Assembly (NCBI GenBank): GCA_019916065.1
Contig: CM034234.1
Location: 7,910,342 to 7,974,341 of the forward strand
DNA from: Vitellaria paradoxa
Lineage: Eukaryota; Streptophyta; Magnoliopsida; Ericales; Sapotaceae
Reading direction: 5' to 3'
DNA: 64,000 bases
The notes beneath the pieces are model-generated. The model was not told the origin of the DNA. It was given only the letters and a program-made list of their open reading frames with translations, and searched no databases. Positions 1 to 10,555 of this stretch are shown here, piece by piece; within the stretch, counting starts at the first letter, position 1, and every line of letters starts with the position of its first letter. Position numbers and translations under genes: made by a program.

Positions 1-1690
1 TCCGATTATAATGATATTTGTCTTCATTTTTTTTATTTTTACATGATCTACGAATTCAAATAAAAAAGGGCAATAACTTGGCGCTCGGGTGTCTGGTTAG
101 AGTAGTATTTTTGTTCATTTTTTGTATTTTTTTGTGATTTGCGCATTTAAATTAAAAATAGCCAAAATTTGGTGCTGGGGTGTTCGATTTCAATGACATT
201 TGTCTTCATTTTTTGTATTTTTACGCGTTCTACGACTCCAAATTAAAAACGGCTATAACTTGGCGCTCGGGTGTCTAGTTATAGTAATTTTTGTTTTATT
301 TTTTTTATTTTTACGTGATCTGCGCCTTTAAATTAAAAGTGACTAAAACTTGATGCTCCGGTGTCTAGTTAGAGTAATTATTTTGTTCATTTATTGTACT
401 TTTTTACGTGATCCGTGCATGTAAATTAAAAAGGGCCAAAACCTGGCACTCAGGTGTTCGATTACAATGATATTTATCTTTATTTTTTGTATTTTTACGC
501 GATCTACAAATCTAAATTACAAACAGCTATAACTTGGCGCTCGGGTGTTTGGTTAGAGTAATATTTTTGTTCATTTTTTTTTTATTTTGACATGATCTAC
601 GCATTTAAATTTAAAACAGCCAAAACTTGGTGCTCGAGGGCCTGATTACAATGATATTTGTCTTCATTTTTGGTATTTTTACGCGATCTACGAATCCAAA
701 TAAATAAAGGCTATAACTTGGCGCTCGAGTGTCTGGTTAGAGTAATATTATTGTTCATTTTTGTATTTTTACGTGATCTGCATATTTAAATTAAAAACGG
801 CCAAAAACTTGGTGCTTGGGCGTTCGATTACAACGATATTTGTCTTCAATTTTGTATTTTTATACGATCTACGAATCAAAATTATAAACAGCCATAACTT
901 GGCACTCGGGCACCTGGCTAGAGTATTATTTTCGTTCATTTTTTGTATTCTAATGTGATCTGCGCATTTAAATTAAAAACGGCCCGAACCTGGTACTCGG
1001 GTGTCCGATTACAATGATATTTGTCTTTATTTTTTGTACTTTTACGCGATCTACGAATCCAATTTAAAAATGGCTATAACTTGGCGTTCGTGAGTCCAGT
1101 TTAGGCAATATTTTTTGTCATTTTTTTTATTTTTACGTGATCTGTGTATCGAAATTAAAAGCGGTCAAAATTTGGAACTCGGGTGTCCGATTACAATGAT
1201 ATTTGTCTTCATTTTTTGTATTTTTACTCGATCTACAAATCCAAATTAAAAAGGGCTATAACTTGGCGCTTGATTGTCTAGTTAGAGTAATATTATTGTT
1301 CATTTTTTCTATTTTTACGTGATCTACACATTTAAATTTAAAACGATCAAAACTTGGTGGCCGGGGGTCTGATTACAATGATATTTGTCTTTATTTTTTA
1401 TATTTTTACGCAATCTACGAATCAAAATTAAAAATGGCTATTACTTGGTGCTCGGGTGTCTGGTTAGAGTAATATTTTTTTTTCATTCTGTGTATTTTTC
1501 TGTGATCTGCACATTTAATTTAAAAATGGCCAAAACTTGGCGCTCGGGTGTCCGATTACAATGAAATTTGTCTTCATTTTTTGTATTTCTTACGCGATAT
1601 ACGAATCAAAATTAAAGACGGCGATAACTTGGCGTTCGGGTGTCCGATTACAATGATATTTGTCTTCTTTTTTTGTATTTCTACGCGATC
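1..1690 (+). repeat. Higher-order satellite block, copy 1
   Basis: This run of about nine dimers matches 8529-10170 unit by unit at an offset near 8.52 kb. Shared private variants include gcgttctacgactccaaatt, the taattattttgttcat half-unit, and the ggcgataac / ggtgataac variant near 1617 and 10136. It therefore arose by duplication of a multi-unit block rather than of single units. Confidence 0.75.
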
Positions 1691-1817
1691 TAAGAATCCA
1701 AATTAGAAACAGCTATAACTTGGCGCTCGTGTGTCTGGTTAGAGCAATATTTTTGTTCATTTTTTTTTATTTCTATGTGATATATGTATCGAAATTGAAA
1801 ACGGTCAAAAATTGGCT

Positions 1818-1893
1818 TGCAGGTGCCATAAGGATATTATCCCTAAAACTCATTCCTTGAGCAAATGCAGCCTGGGGCTCATTAATAAGATAT
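1818..1893 (-). pseudogene. LINE reverse-transcriptase fragment
   Basis: On the minus strand this short piece reads as the plant LINE RT segment with residues NEPQAAFAQGMSFRDNIL, the conserved QAAF..G....DNIL block of the fingers/palm region. It lies directly beyond the minus-strand poly(A) of the neighbouring LINE and abuts satellite at about 1817. It is too short to function and is probably a remnant of a further LINE copy. The family is clear from the motif; its relation to its neighbour is not. Confidence 0.6.
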
Positions 1894-2101
1894 GGAAGCA
1901 CCTTTTTTTTTTTGGTAAGTAAGTGAATTTGGATTATAGGGAAAATTTACATCATCAAGGGGGCATTCCCCCCTATACTGTACAAACTATACATAATTAC
2001 TTAATGGGATCTCCCATCTATTACAAAAGTTAAGATTTTCATCATTGAGCTTAAAAGCATACACTTGAGAAGCTTTCACTCTAACAACATGTTTGATTTC
2101 C

Positions 2102-2449
2102 TTAAGCAGCATAGTAGTGGTTGATGAAGTCCCCATGAAGATCCGAGCATTCTTTTCTTTCCATATAGTAAATCAAGGCAGACCAAGCTATCTTGCATAG
2201 TGTGCTAATGAAGCATTTGTTACTGAATTTACCTGAAGCCCATTCAATTTCATTCGGCCAAGACTGAGTTCCTTTGGTGATGGAGCATAAGTTGAGAACC
2301 ATTTGCCTCAATTCCCTTGAGAAGGAGCACTGAAAAAAGAGATGTTCTATAGTTTCCACTCCTTGATTGCAAAGTAAGCATGCTGTGTCATTAGAGATTC
2401 CCCATTTCACTATCTTGTCTTTAGTGTTTAGTTTACCTTTTATTGCCAA
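2102..2449 (-). pseudogene. zf-RVT domain of LINE ORF2
   Basis: The open frame of 115 codons shows the zinc-binding region typical of the C-terminus of plant LINE ORF2: CLLC about 25 residues in, then EHLFFQC about 12 residues later, followed by a tryptophan-rich tail ending near KECSDLHGDF. The zinc-ligand pattern is intact here, unlike in the neighbouring plus-strand copy. It is a fragment of the retrotransposon polyprotein, not a host gene, and the frame simply starts at the first internal Met. Confidence 0.8.
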
Positions 2450-2646
2450 CCATGATATAAAGCTAAAACGTGGGACATGGTTAGGGAACCACAGAAGCTT
2501 GTTCCATCTAACCTTTGGAGCATGAATCCTGATGGCATTCCAAGTAGCTGAAGCTTTGTAAGTTCCATCTTTGGAGGCTTTCCAAACGAATGTGTCTTGG
2601 TGGCAAGAAGGTAGGTACTCTGGTGGTCTCTCCTTTATTATCTCTC

Positions 2647-3441
2647 TTAGCTCCCAAGAGCAATGATAGTAGCATTTGATTCCTTCAAGAGAATTGAGAA
2701 AGTAAAAAACTCCTTAACAACCAGCACCGCATCCTCTCCCACAATGTGCCAAGCTCTTTGGAAGAAAAAAACATTATAATCATTTGGACCCGGAGCTTTA
2801 TTTGGATGCAAACTAAACATAGCGGTCTTGATATCCTCATTAGAAAAATCAGCAACTAATTGGGTAACTTGGTCTTCACTAAGTGAGGGAGAAACAAATT
2901 CATTCAATTCAACCCCCACATCATAAGGTATAGTAGAATCTGAACCAAGAAGCCCCTTATAAAAGTTAACAATCTCCTCAGAAATCAAATTCTTCTCCTT
3001 TAGCACCAAACCATCCTCCCTTGGAATCCTCAAAATTTTATTAGTATTCAATCTGTTCTTAATTGAGTGAAAGAAGAAAGCTGAATTATTATTCCCATCC
3101 TTCAACCATTGGACCCTACTTTTTTGTTTCATTGAGTTCTCCACATCACGAGAAACTTGAAATAATCTAGCTAAGCAAGATCTCTCTTGTTCCCCCAGCT
3201 CATCATAAGAACCCCCATTAGCAATCCGAGTTTGAATAGTAGCTAGTTCATTCCTTAATTCCATCTCCAAAGTATTGCCTCTCTGAGTTTTCTTCATAAC
3301 CAAATCTTTCAAAGCCTCTTTCAACATCTTAAGCTTTTTATAAACTCTAAACATGGCATACCCTTGAACTGGTGTTTTCCACACATCTTCCACTAAAGGA
3401 AAAAATTCTTCATACTCCACCCAATATTTAACACAAGCCAA
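2647..3441 (-). pseudogene. LINE ORF2 fragment: linker and start of reverse transcriptase
   Basis: The open frame of 264 codons carries the basic linker (SRVQWLKDGNNNSAFFFHSI, where the usual form is ..W...GD.NT.FFH) and the first RT block (NKAPGPNDYNVFFFQRAWHI, matching the plant LINE signature KAPGPDG....F....W.I). The frame breaks at 2647, exactly where the sequence jumps to the zf-RVT part. It has no RT catalytic aspartates and is inactive. The upstream endonuclease domain is also absent, as usual for a truncated copy. Confidence 0.85.
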
Positions 3442-3451
3442 GCTCGTGTCA

Positions 3452-4212
3452 TCTATGATTCGGGACTATCAAAGGATGCTTTGGTGAAGGCTATTATTGT
3501 TGATGGTAGGTGGTGCTGGCCTTTGGCAAATTCCCATGAGCTCATTGATCTCAAAAGGGAAAGTGAATTACTTCTTCCTCCTACTGTAAGTCGGACGGAT
3601 ACCCTTGTGTGGCGGCATAATGGAGAATGTGGATATTCTACAAAAGAGGTTTGGAATTCCTTACGCACACATCATCCACATGTTGTTTGGTTCCCTATTG
3701 TTTGGTTTAAATTTCATGTTCCTCGGCATTCTTTTGTTCTTTGGTTGGCGATAACGAAGAAATTGGCCACTCAAGATAGGCTTTTATCCTTTGGATTGAT
3801 ATCTCATATGAGTTACTTTTTCTATAGAAGTTCTTTGGAGGATCATGATCATTTGTTTTTTAGATGCCCCTTTACTGCTAGGGTGTGGCAATCAATCTTA
3901 TTGGAGTGTGGTTTTTCCACCATTCATATTTCTTGGGATGATGTGGTTAATTGGGCTAGGCTACACTTTTGTGGAAGTTCTTTGAATTCAATTATTGGCA
4001 AACTTGCTTTGGCTGCTTGTGTTTACGTTATCTGGAAAGAACGGAATAAAATGAAGCATGAAAATAGCTACTTGGATGAAGTGACAATGCTTAGAACTAT
4101 TAAGAACTTGGTGCGGCTTAGGTTGATGGGATGCTCGGGCTTTCCAAAGAGTGATAGAAATCAACATTTGGTGCTACGGTGGAATTTGCCTTCTTCAATG
4201 TTAAACATGTAA
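3452..4212 (+). pseudogene. LINE ORF2 C-terminus with a lost zinc finger
   Basis: This open frame of about 250 codons is the C-terminal part of a plant LINE ORF2. Landmarks are DGRWCWPLANSHEL, VWRHNGECGYSTKEVWNSL, the W..IW...VPR..FVLWLA stretch, and the zf-RVT tail HDHLFFRCPFTARVW. The usual first zinc-ligand pair (C..C before this tail) reads YFFY at about 3813-3824, so both cysteines have become tyrosine while the frame stayed open. TGY to TAY is a G-to-A transition and fits deamination of methylated cytosine on the other strand. There is no start codon of its own, since the frame enters from the truncation point. It is not a host gene. Confidence 0.8.
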
Positions 4213-4380
4213 TAGTGTTGGAGCTGTGATTTTTCCTTCATTTGGTTGTTTGTTTATGATTTGTGAAGGGATTTTGCGTTGATGTATCTATTTTCCGGAG
4301 GAATGCTCTTGAGTGATTTGTACTTTAACGTTTATCTTTATTAATAAAATTTCATTTCACTTTTCAAAAAAAAAAAAAAA
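3452..4380 (+). mobile_element. LINE 3' end with poly(A), plus strand
   Basis: This is a 5'-truncated LINE on the plus strand: the ORF2 C-terminus (3452-4212), a 3' UTR of about 150 bp containing ttattaataaaat, and a poly(A) tract at about 4366-4380. Satellite resumes directly after the poly(A). It lies head to head with the minus-strand LINE, so the region is either two insertions or an insertion with inversion. Each half has its own zf-RVT region and poly(A), which favours two separate elements. Confidence 0.85.
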
Positions 4381-4832
4381 ATTTTTGTATTTTTACTCGA
4401 TCTACAAATCAAAATTAAAAACGGCTATAACTTAGCGCTCGGGGATTTGGTTATAGTAATATTTTTGTTCATTGTTTGTATTCTAACGTGATTTGTGCAT
4501 TTAAATTAAAGACGGCCCAAACTTGGTGCTCGGGTATCCGATTACAATGATATTTGTCTTCTTTTTTTGTATTTTTATGTGATCTACGAATCCACATTAA
4601 AAATGGCTATAACTTGGCGCTCGTGTGTCTAGTTAGAGTAATATTTTTCTTCATTTTTTGCATTTATATGTGATCTGCGCATTTATTATTTTTTTTTTTG
4701 GTAGTTAAGCGGGTATTTTATTATCAAAAAATATAGATTTACAACTAGCTCAATACAAACCCCAAAAGGTACACACCTCATATAGAGGATCCAAAAGATA
4801 CTAAGAAACCATCTAACCTATCCTTTTAATAG

Positions 4833-4855
4833 ATCCACTTACAACCCAAGTGGAT
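4833..4855 (-). other. Hairpin in the LINE 3' region
   Basis: A perfect 8-bp stem (atccactt / aagtggat) closes a 7-base loop, inside a weaker outer pairing between taacctatcc (about 4814) and ggataggtta (about 4852). It sits between the ORF1 stop and the poly(A). Some LINE lineages use a 3' stem-loop for recognition by their reverse transcriptase; that role here is inference. Confidence 0.5.
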
Positions 4856-4873
4856 AGGTTATCAAAATAAGAC

Positions 4874-5516
4874 TCATTTCTTCCTAGTTTTGTTTGAGTT
4901 AGAGCTTGGCCCCTTGGTGGGTGTGATACTTGCTAGCGCTTGCTCTTTAGCAAAATTAAGCTTTTGAATACGGTCTAGGAGTAACTTTTTTTCCCGAGCT
5001 TGGGAGGAGGTTGGTGTTGTTTTTGCTTGCTTCGGCCCTTGCTTGGTTGATACCTCATCTTCCTTCGGCTCTTGCTTCAACTTTAGATTTTTGTCTTCCT
5101 CTTCACACTCATCCTCTTTGCATGATTGTAAGATCTCAAACATATTGGATGAAGCTTGTGGCGTGTCTTTGCTTATTTCTTTTGGTGTTGGAATGCTTTT
5201 CTCCTTGTTCTTTTTCACTTGTTGCCACACTTCTTGCCATTCACCCTCATTTATAACCTTTTCTTCCTCCACATTTTGCACTTTAATTTTCCACTCCTGC
5301 TTGGTATGCTTAGCATCATTTTTCGGCCTTGAGGGGCAAGAGGAAGTGGAATGACCAAAAGCTTTGCATTCTTCACACTTTTTTGGCTTCCATGGAACTT
5401 CTACTTTGACTTCATATGGAGTACCATATCCCAAATTGATTTTGAAGGATTTGGGGATGTCTTTGTCAACTTGTGCTTCAATACAAATTCTGGCAAAAGT
5501 GAGCCGACTTCTCTTT
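4874..5516 (-). pseudogene. LINE ORF1 (gag-like) C-terminal half with CCHC zinc knuckle
   Basis: The minus-strand frame reads a nucleic-acid-binding ORF1 fragment. It opens with RLTFARICIEAQVDKDIPKS, typical of the DUF4283/zf-CCHC_4 part of plant LINE ORF1, then the zinc knuckle CEECKAFGHSTSSC, followed by a long lysine- and glutamate-rich low-complexity tail ending in NKTRKK and a natural stop. The first ten codons of the apparent frame (to 5542) are satellite, so the real element starts at the truncation point near 5516. The knuckle residues C, C, H and C are all present. It would bind RNA in the LINE particle, but alone it is a fragment. Confidence 0.8.
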
Positions 5517-6809
5517 TGCGCATTTAAATTAAAAAGGACCAAAACTTGGTGCTCCGTTGTCCAATTACAATGATATTTGTCTTCTTTTTTTGTATTTTTA
5601 CGCGATCCACGAATCGAAATTAAAAATGGCTATAACTTGGCGCTCGGGTGACTGGTTAGAGTAATATTTTAGTTCATTTTCTGTATTTTTACATAATCTG
5701 CGCATTTAAATTTAAAACAGCCAAAACATATTGCTTGGGGGTCTGATTACAATCATATTTGTCTTCATTTTTCGTATTGTTACGCAATCTACGAATTCAA
5801 TTAAAAAACGGTTACAACTTCTCACTCGAGTCTCTGGTTAGAGTAATATTTTTGTACATTTTTTGTATTTTTACATGATCTGCGTATTTAAAGTAAAAAC
5901 GGCCAAAACTTGGTGCTCGGGCATCCGATTACAAAGATATTTGTACTCAATTTTTGTGTTTTTACGCGATCTGCGAATCGAAATTAAAAACGGCTACAAC
6001 TTGGCGCTCGAGCGTCTCATTAGAGTAATATTTTTGTTCATTTTTTGGATTTAAACGTGATCAACGCATTTAAATTAAACACAACCCAAACTTTGTGCTC
6101 GAGTGTCCGATTACAATGATATTTGTCTTCTTTTTTTGTATTTTTATGTGACCTAGGAATCGAATTTAAAAATGGCTATAACTTGGCGCCAGTACGTCTG
6201 GTTAGAGCAGTATTTTTATTCATTTTTTGTATTTTTACGTGATTTGTGTATCGAAATTAAAAAGGGCCAAAACTTAACGCTCGGGCGGCCGATTACAATG
6301 ATATTTGTCTTCTTTTTTTTTTTTTTTTTTTACGTGATCTACAAGTTCAAATTAGAAACGGATATAACTTGGCACTCGGGCGTCTGGTTAGAGTAATATT
6401 TTTGTTCATTTTTTGTATTTTTCCGTGATCTGCGCATTTAAATCAAAAACGGCCAAAATTGGGTGCTTAGTGTCCGATTTCAATGACATTTGTCTTCATT
6501 TTTTGCATTTTTATGCGTTCTACGATTCCAAATTAAAAACGGCAATAACTTGGTGCTCGAGTGTCTGGTTAGAGTAATATTTGTTTTATTTTTTGTATTT
6601 TCACGTGATCTGCGCATTTAAATTAAAAGAGACTAAAACTTGGCGCTCTAGTTTTCGATTACAATGATATTTGTCTTCATTTTTTCAAAATCTTAAGCGA
6701 TCTACGAATCCAAAATAAAAATGGCTATAACTTAGCGCTCGGGTGTCTGGTTAGAGTAATATTTTTGTTCGCTTTTTGTATTTTTACGTGATCTGTGTAT
6801 TTTGTTCAT

Positions 6810-6999
6810 ACCCGCATGGGTTAGCTCAGTGGAGCAGGGGCCGGCTTGGAGAGTGGGCATGCTTCCCACGTCTCGGGTTCGAATCCCTTCCTGGGCGCTC
6901 GGTCTTATCGATGGCGTGTCTTGTGGGGTGGTGCGCTCGCCCGGAGGTTTTATTCGCGACGGTTCACCGGCGAGAGGTTTCCTTCGTATCAAAAAAAAA
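6810..6999 (+). mobile_element. tRNA-derived SINE
   Basis: This insert of about 190 bp is GC-richer than the array. It begins with a tRNA-like head: A box ttagctcagtgg at about 6830 and B box gggttcgaatccc at about 6885, about 45 bp apart and so wider than in a normal tRNA. A tRNA-unrelated body follows, then an A-run. Flanks are near-identical: tattttgttcat (6798-6809) and tatttttgttcat (7000-7012). This is the layout of a Pol III SINE. No tRNA acceptor stem can be closed, so it is not a tRNA gene. Confidence 0.82.
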
Positions 7000-8528
7000 T
7001 ATTTTTGTTCATTATTTGTATTTTTACGTGATCTGCGTATTTAAATTAAAAACGGCCAAAACCTAGTGCTCGGGCATCCGATTACAATGATATTTATCTT
7101 CAATTTTCGTATTTTTACGCGATCTACGAATCAAAATTAAAAATGGCTATAACTTGGCGCTCGGGCACCTGGCTAGAGTATTATTTTTGTTCATTTTTTG
7201 TATTTCAACGTGATCTGCACATTTAAACTAAAAACGGCCAGAACCTGGTGCTCGGGTGTCCAATTACAATGATATTTGTCTTTATTTCTTGTATTTTTAT
7301 GTGATCTACAAATCCAAGTTAAAAACGGCCCTAACTTGGCGCTCGTGAGTCTGGTTAGAGCAATATTTTTGTTCTTTTTTTATTTTTACGTGATCTGTGT
7401 ATTGAAATTAAAAATGGCAAAAACTTGGTGCTCGGGTGTCCGATTACAATGATATTTGTCGTCATTTATTGTATTTTTACGCGATCTACGAATCCTAATT
7501 AAAAATGGCTATAAGTTGGCGCTCGGGTGACTGGTTACAGCAATATTTTTGTTCGTTTTTTATATTTTAATGTGATCTGCGCATTTAAATTAAAAAAGGC
7601 CAAAACTTGGCGCTCTGGTGTCTGATTACAATGATATTTGTCTTCATTTTATGTATTTATACGCGATCTACGAATCCAAATTAAAAACGGCTATAACTTG
7701 GGACTCGGGTGTTTGGTTAGAGTAATATTTTTTTTCGCTTTTTGTATTTTTACATGATCTGTGTATTTAAATTAAAAACGGCCAAAACATGGTGCTCGGG
7801 TGATCGATTACAATTATATTTTTGTTCAATTTTTGTATTTCTACGCGATCCACGAATTAAAATTAAAAACGGCTATAACTCGGTGCTCAGGCGCCTGGTT
7901 AGAGTAATATTTTTGTTCATTTTATATATTTTAATGTGATTTGCACATTTAAATTTAAAACGGCCAGAACTTGGTGCTCGAGTGTCCGATTACAATGATA
8001 TTTGTCTTTAGTTTTTGTATTTTTACGTGATCTACGAATCCAAATTAAAAACAACTATAAGTTGGCCCTCGGGCGTTTGCTTAAAGTATTATTTTAGTTA
8101 ATTTTTTATATTTTTACGTGATCTGCGCATTTAAATTTAAAACTGCTAAAACCTGTTGCTTGGGGGTCTGATTATAATGATATTTGTCTTCATTTTTTGT
8201 ATTGTTACGCAATCTATGAATTCAAATAAAAAACGGTTATAGCTTCTCACTCGGGTGTCTGGTTAGAGTAATATTTTTGTTTATTTTTTGTGTTTTTACG
8301 TGATCTGTGTATTTAATTTAAAAACGACCAAAACTTGGTGCTCAGGCGTCCAATTACAATGATGTTTGTGCTCAATTTTGTGTTTTTACGCGATCTACGA
8401 ATCGAAATTAAAAACAGCTATAACTTGGTGCTCGAGTGTCTCGTTAGAGTAATATTTTTGTTCATTTTTTGTATTTTAACGTGATCTGCGTATTTAAATT
8501 AAACATAGCCAGAACTTTGTGCTCAAGT

Positions 8529-10170
8529 GTCCGATTATAATGATATTTGTCTTCATTTTTTTTATTTACACATGATCTATGAATTCAAATAAAAAACAGC
8601 AATAACTTAGCACTAGGGTGTCTGGTTAAAGTAATATTTTTGTTCATTTTTTGTATTTCTCTGTGATCTGCGCATTTAAATTAAAAACAGCCAAACTTTG
8701 GTGCTCGGGTGTCCAATTTCAATGACTTTTGTCTTCATTTTTTTTATTTCTACGCGTTCTACGACTCCAAATTAAAACGGCTATAACTAGGTGCTCGGGT
8801 GTCTAGTTAGTGTAATATTTGTTTTATTTCTTGTATTTTTACGTGATCTGTGCATTTAAATTAAAAGCGACTAAAACTTGGCACTCCAGTGTCTAGTTAG
8901 AGTAATTATTTTGTTCATTTTTTTGTATTTTTTTACATGATCCGCGCATGTAAATTAAAAACGGCCAAAACCTGGCACTTGGGTGTCCGATTACAATGAT
9001 ATTTATCTTTATTTTTTGTATTTTTACGCAATCTACGAATCTAAATTACAAACAACTATAACTTGGCACTCGGGCATCTAGTTAGAGTAATATTTTCATT
9101 CATTTTTTGTATTTTTACGTGATCTGCGCATTTAAATTTAAAACAGCCAAAACTTTGTGCTCGAGGGCCTTATTACAATGATATTTGTCTTCATTTTTTA
9201 CATTTTTAGGCGATCTACGAATCCAAATAAATAACGGTTATAACTTGGCACTCGGGTGTTTGGTTAGAGTAATATTATTGTTCATTTTTTGTATTTTTAC
9301 GTGATCTACGTATTTAAATTAAAAACAGCCAAAACTTGGTGCTCGGGCGTCCGATTATAACAATATGTGTCTTCAATTTTTGTATTTTTACGCAATCTAC
9401 AAATCAAAATTAAAAACGGCTATAACTTGGCGCTCGGGTGCCTGGCTAGAGTATTATTTTTGTTCATTTTTTGTATTTTAACATGATTTGCGCATTTAAA
9501 TTAAAAATGGCCAGAACCTGGTGCTCGGGTATCCGATTACAATGATATTTGTCTTTATTTTTTGTACTTTTACGCGATCTACAAATCCAAGTTAGAAGCG
9601 GCTATAACTTGGCGCCCGTGAGTCTGGTTAGGGCAACATTTTTGTCTTTTTTTTTACGTGATCTGTGTATCAAAATTAAAAACGGTCAAAACTTGGCACT
9701 CGAGTGTCCGATTACAATGATATTTATCTTTATTTTTTGCATTTTTACTCGATCTACGAATCTAAATTAACAACAGCTATAACATAGCGCTCGGTGGTTT
9801 AATTAGAGTAATATTATTGTTCATTTTTTGTATTTTTACGTGATTAGCGCATTTAAATTTAAAACGACCAAAACTTGGTGGTTGGGTGTTCGATTACAAT
9901 AATATTTATCTTCATTTTTTATATTTTTACGCGATCTACGAATCCAAATTAAAAATGGCTATAAGTTGGCGCTCGGGTGTCTGGTTAGAGTAATATTTTT
10001 TTTTCATTCTCTGTATTTTTCTGTGATCTGTGTATTTAAATTAAAAACAGCCAAAACTTAGCGCTCGAGTGTTCGATTACAATGAAATTTATCTTCATTT
10101 TTTGTATTTTTACACGATATACAAATCAAAATTAAAGATGGTGATAACTTCGCGTGCGGGTGTCCGATTA
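8529..10170 (+). repeat. Higher-order satellite block, copy 2
   Basis: Paralogue of 1-1690. From 10170 to about 10345 it continues into units that match 1690-1816, and 10557 onward matches 4381 onward. It therefore preserves the satellite that the composite LINE insertion at 1818-4380 replaced. Confidence 0.75.
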
Positions 10171-10555
10171 CAATGATATTTGTCTTCTTTTTTTGTATTT
10201 TTACGCGATTTACGAATCAAATTTAAAAACGGAAATAACTTGGCGCTCGGGCGTCTGGTTAGAGTAATATTTTTGTTTAATTTTTTTTGTGTTTTTACGT
10301 GATCTACGCATTTAAATTTAAAACAGCCAAACTTGGTGCTCGGGGGTCTGATTACAATGACATTTGTCTTCATTTTTTATAATTTTACGCGATCTACAAA
10401 TCTAAATAAAAAACGGCTATAACTTCTCGCTTGGGTGTCTGGTTAGAGTAATATATTTGTTCATTTTTTGTATTTTTATGTGATTTGCGTATTTAAATTT
10501 AAAACGGCCAAAACTTGGTCCTCGGGCGTCCGATTGCAATGATATTTGCCTTCAT

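Larger units (their letters stand above)
1903..3446 (-). mobile_element. LINE (L1-type) 3' portion, internally deleted
   Basis: This is a non-LTR retrotransposon remnant on the minus strand. From its 5' side (3446) it holds the linker and start of the reverse transcriptase, then jumps near 2645 to the C-terminal zinc-binding zf-RVT region, then a short 3' UTR, and ends in a poly(A) (poly-T at 1903-1913 on the plus strand). The RT palm with its YADD box is missing, so the copy is dead. It faces a second LINE 3' end head to head at about 3447-3452, and the pair replaces about 210 bp of satellite relative to the paralogous block near 10345-10557. Confidence 0.8.
4686..5516 (-). mobile_element. 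ORF1-only LINE copy with 10-bp target duplication
   Basis: This minus-strand retrotransposed copy is 831 bp long, flanked by the direct repeat tgcgcattta (4676-4685 and 5517-5526), and ends in poly(A) (poly-T at about 4689-4699). It contains the C-terminal half of ORF1, a stop codon, about 170 bp of 3' sequence and the tail, with no ORF2. The paralogous satellite block at about 10851-10860 carries a single uninterrupted tgcgcattta with matching flanks, so the empty site is visible in the same window. ORF1 followed straight by the 3' end implies an ORF2-deleted, possibly non-autonomous template. Confidence 0.88.
4381..6150 (+). repeat. Higher-order satellite block with LINE insert (paralogue of 10556-11480)
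   Basis: After removing the LINE at 4686-5516 and one target copy, this segment aligns unit by unit with 10556-11480 at offsets of 6175 before and about 5333 after the insert. The difference equals the insert plus its 10-bp target duplication. Shared private variants include tttttactcgatctacaaat, the taaagac(g/a)g..ccaaac half-unit, aaaaaggacc, and ttgtactcaatttttgt. A third partial copy lies at about 8204-8530. Confidence 0.8.

Noticed and set aside
3481..4212. Host gene on the plus strand
   Set aside because: Its sequence is the zf-RVT end of a LINE followed by a 3' UTR and poly(A).
6810..6999. tRNA gene
   Set aside because: A and B boxes are present but too far apart, no acceptor stem forms, and there are target duplications and a poly(A), so it is a SINE.
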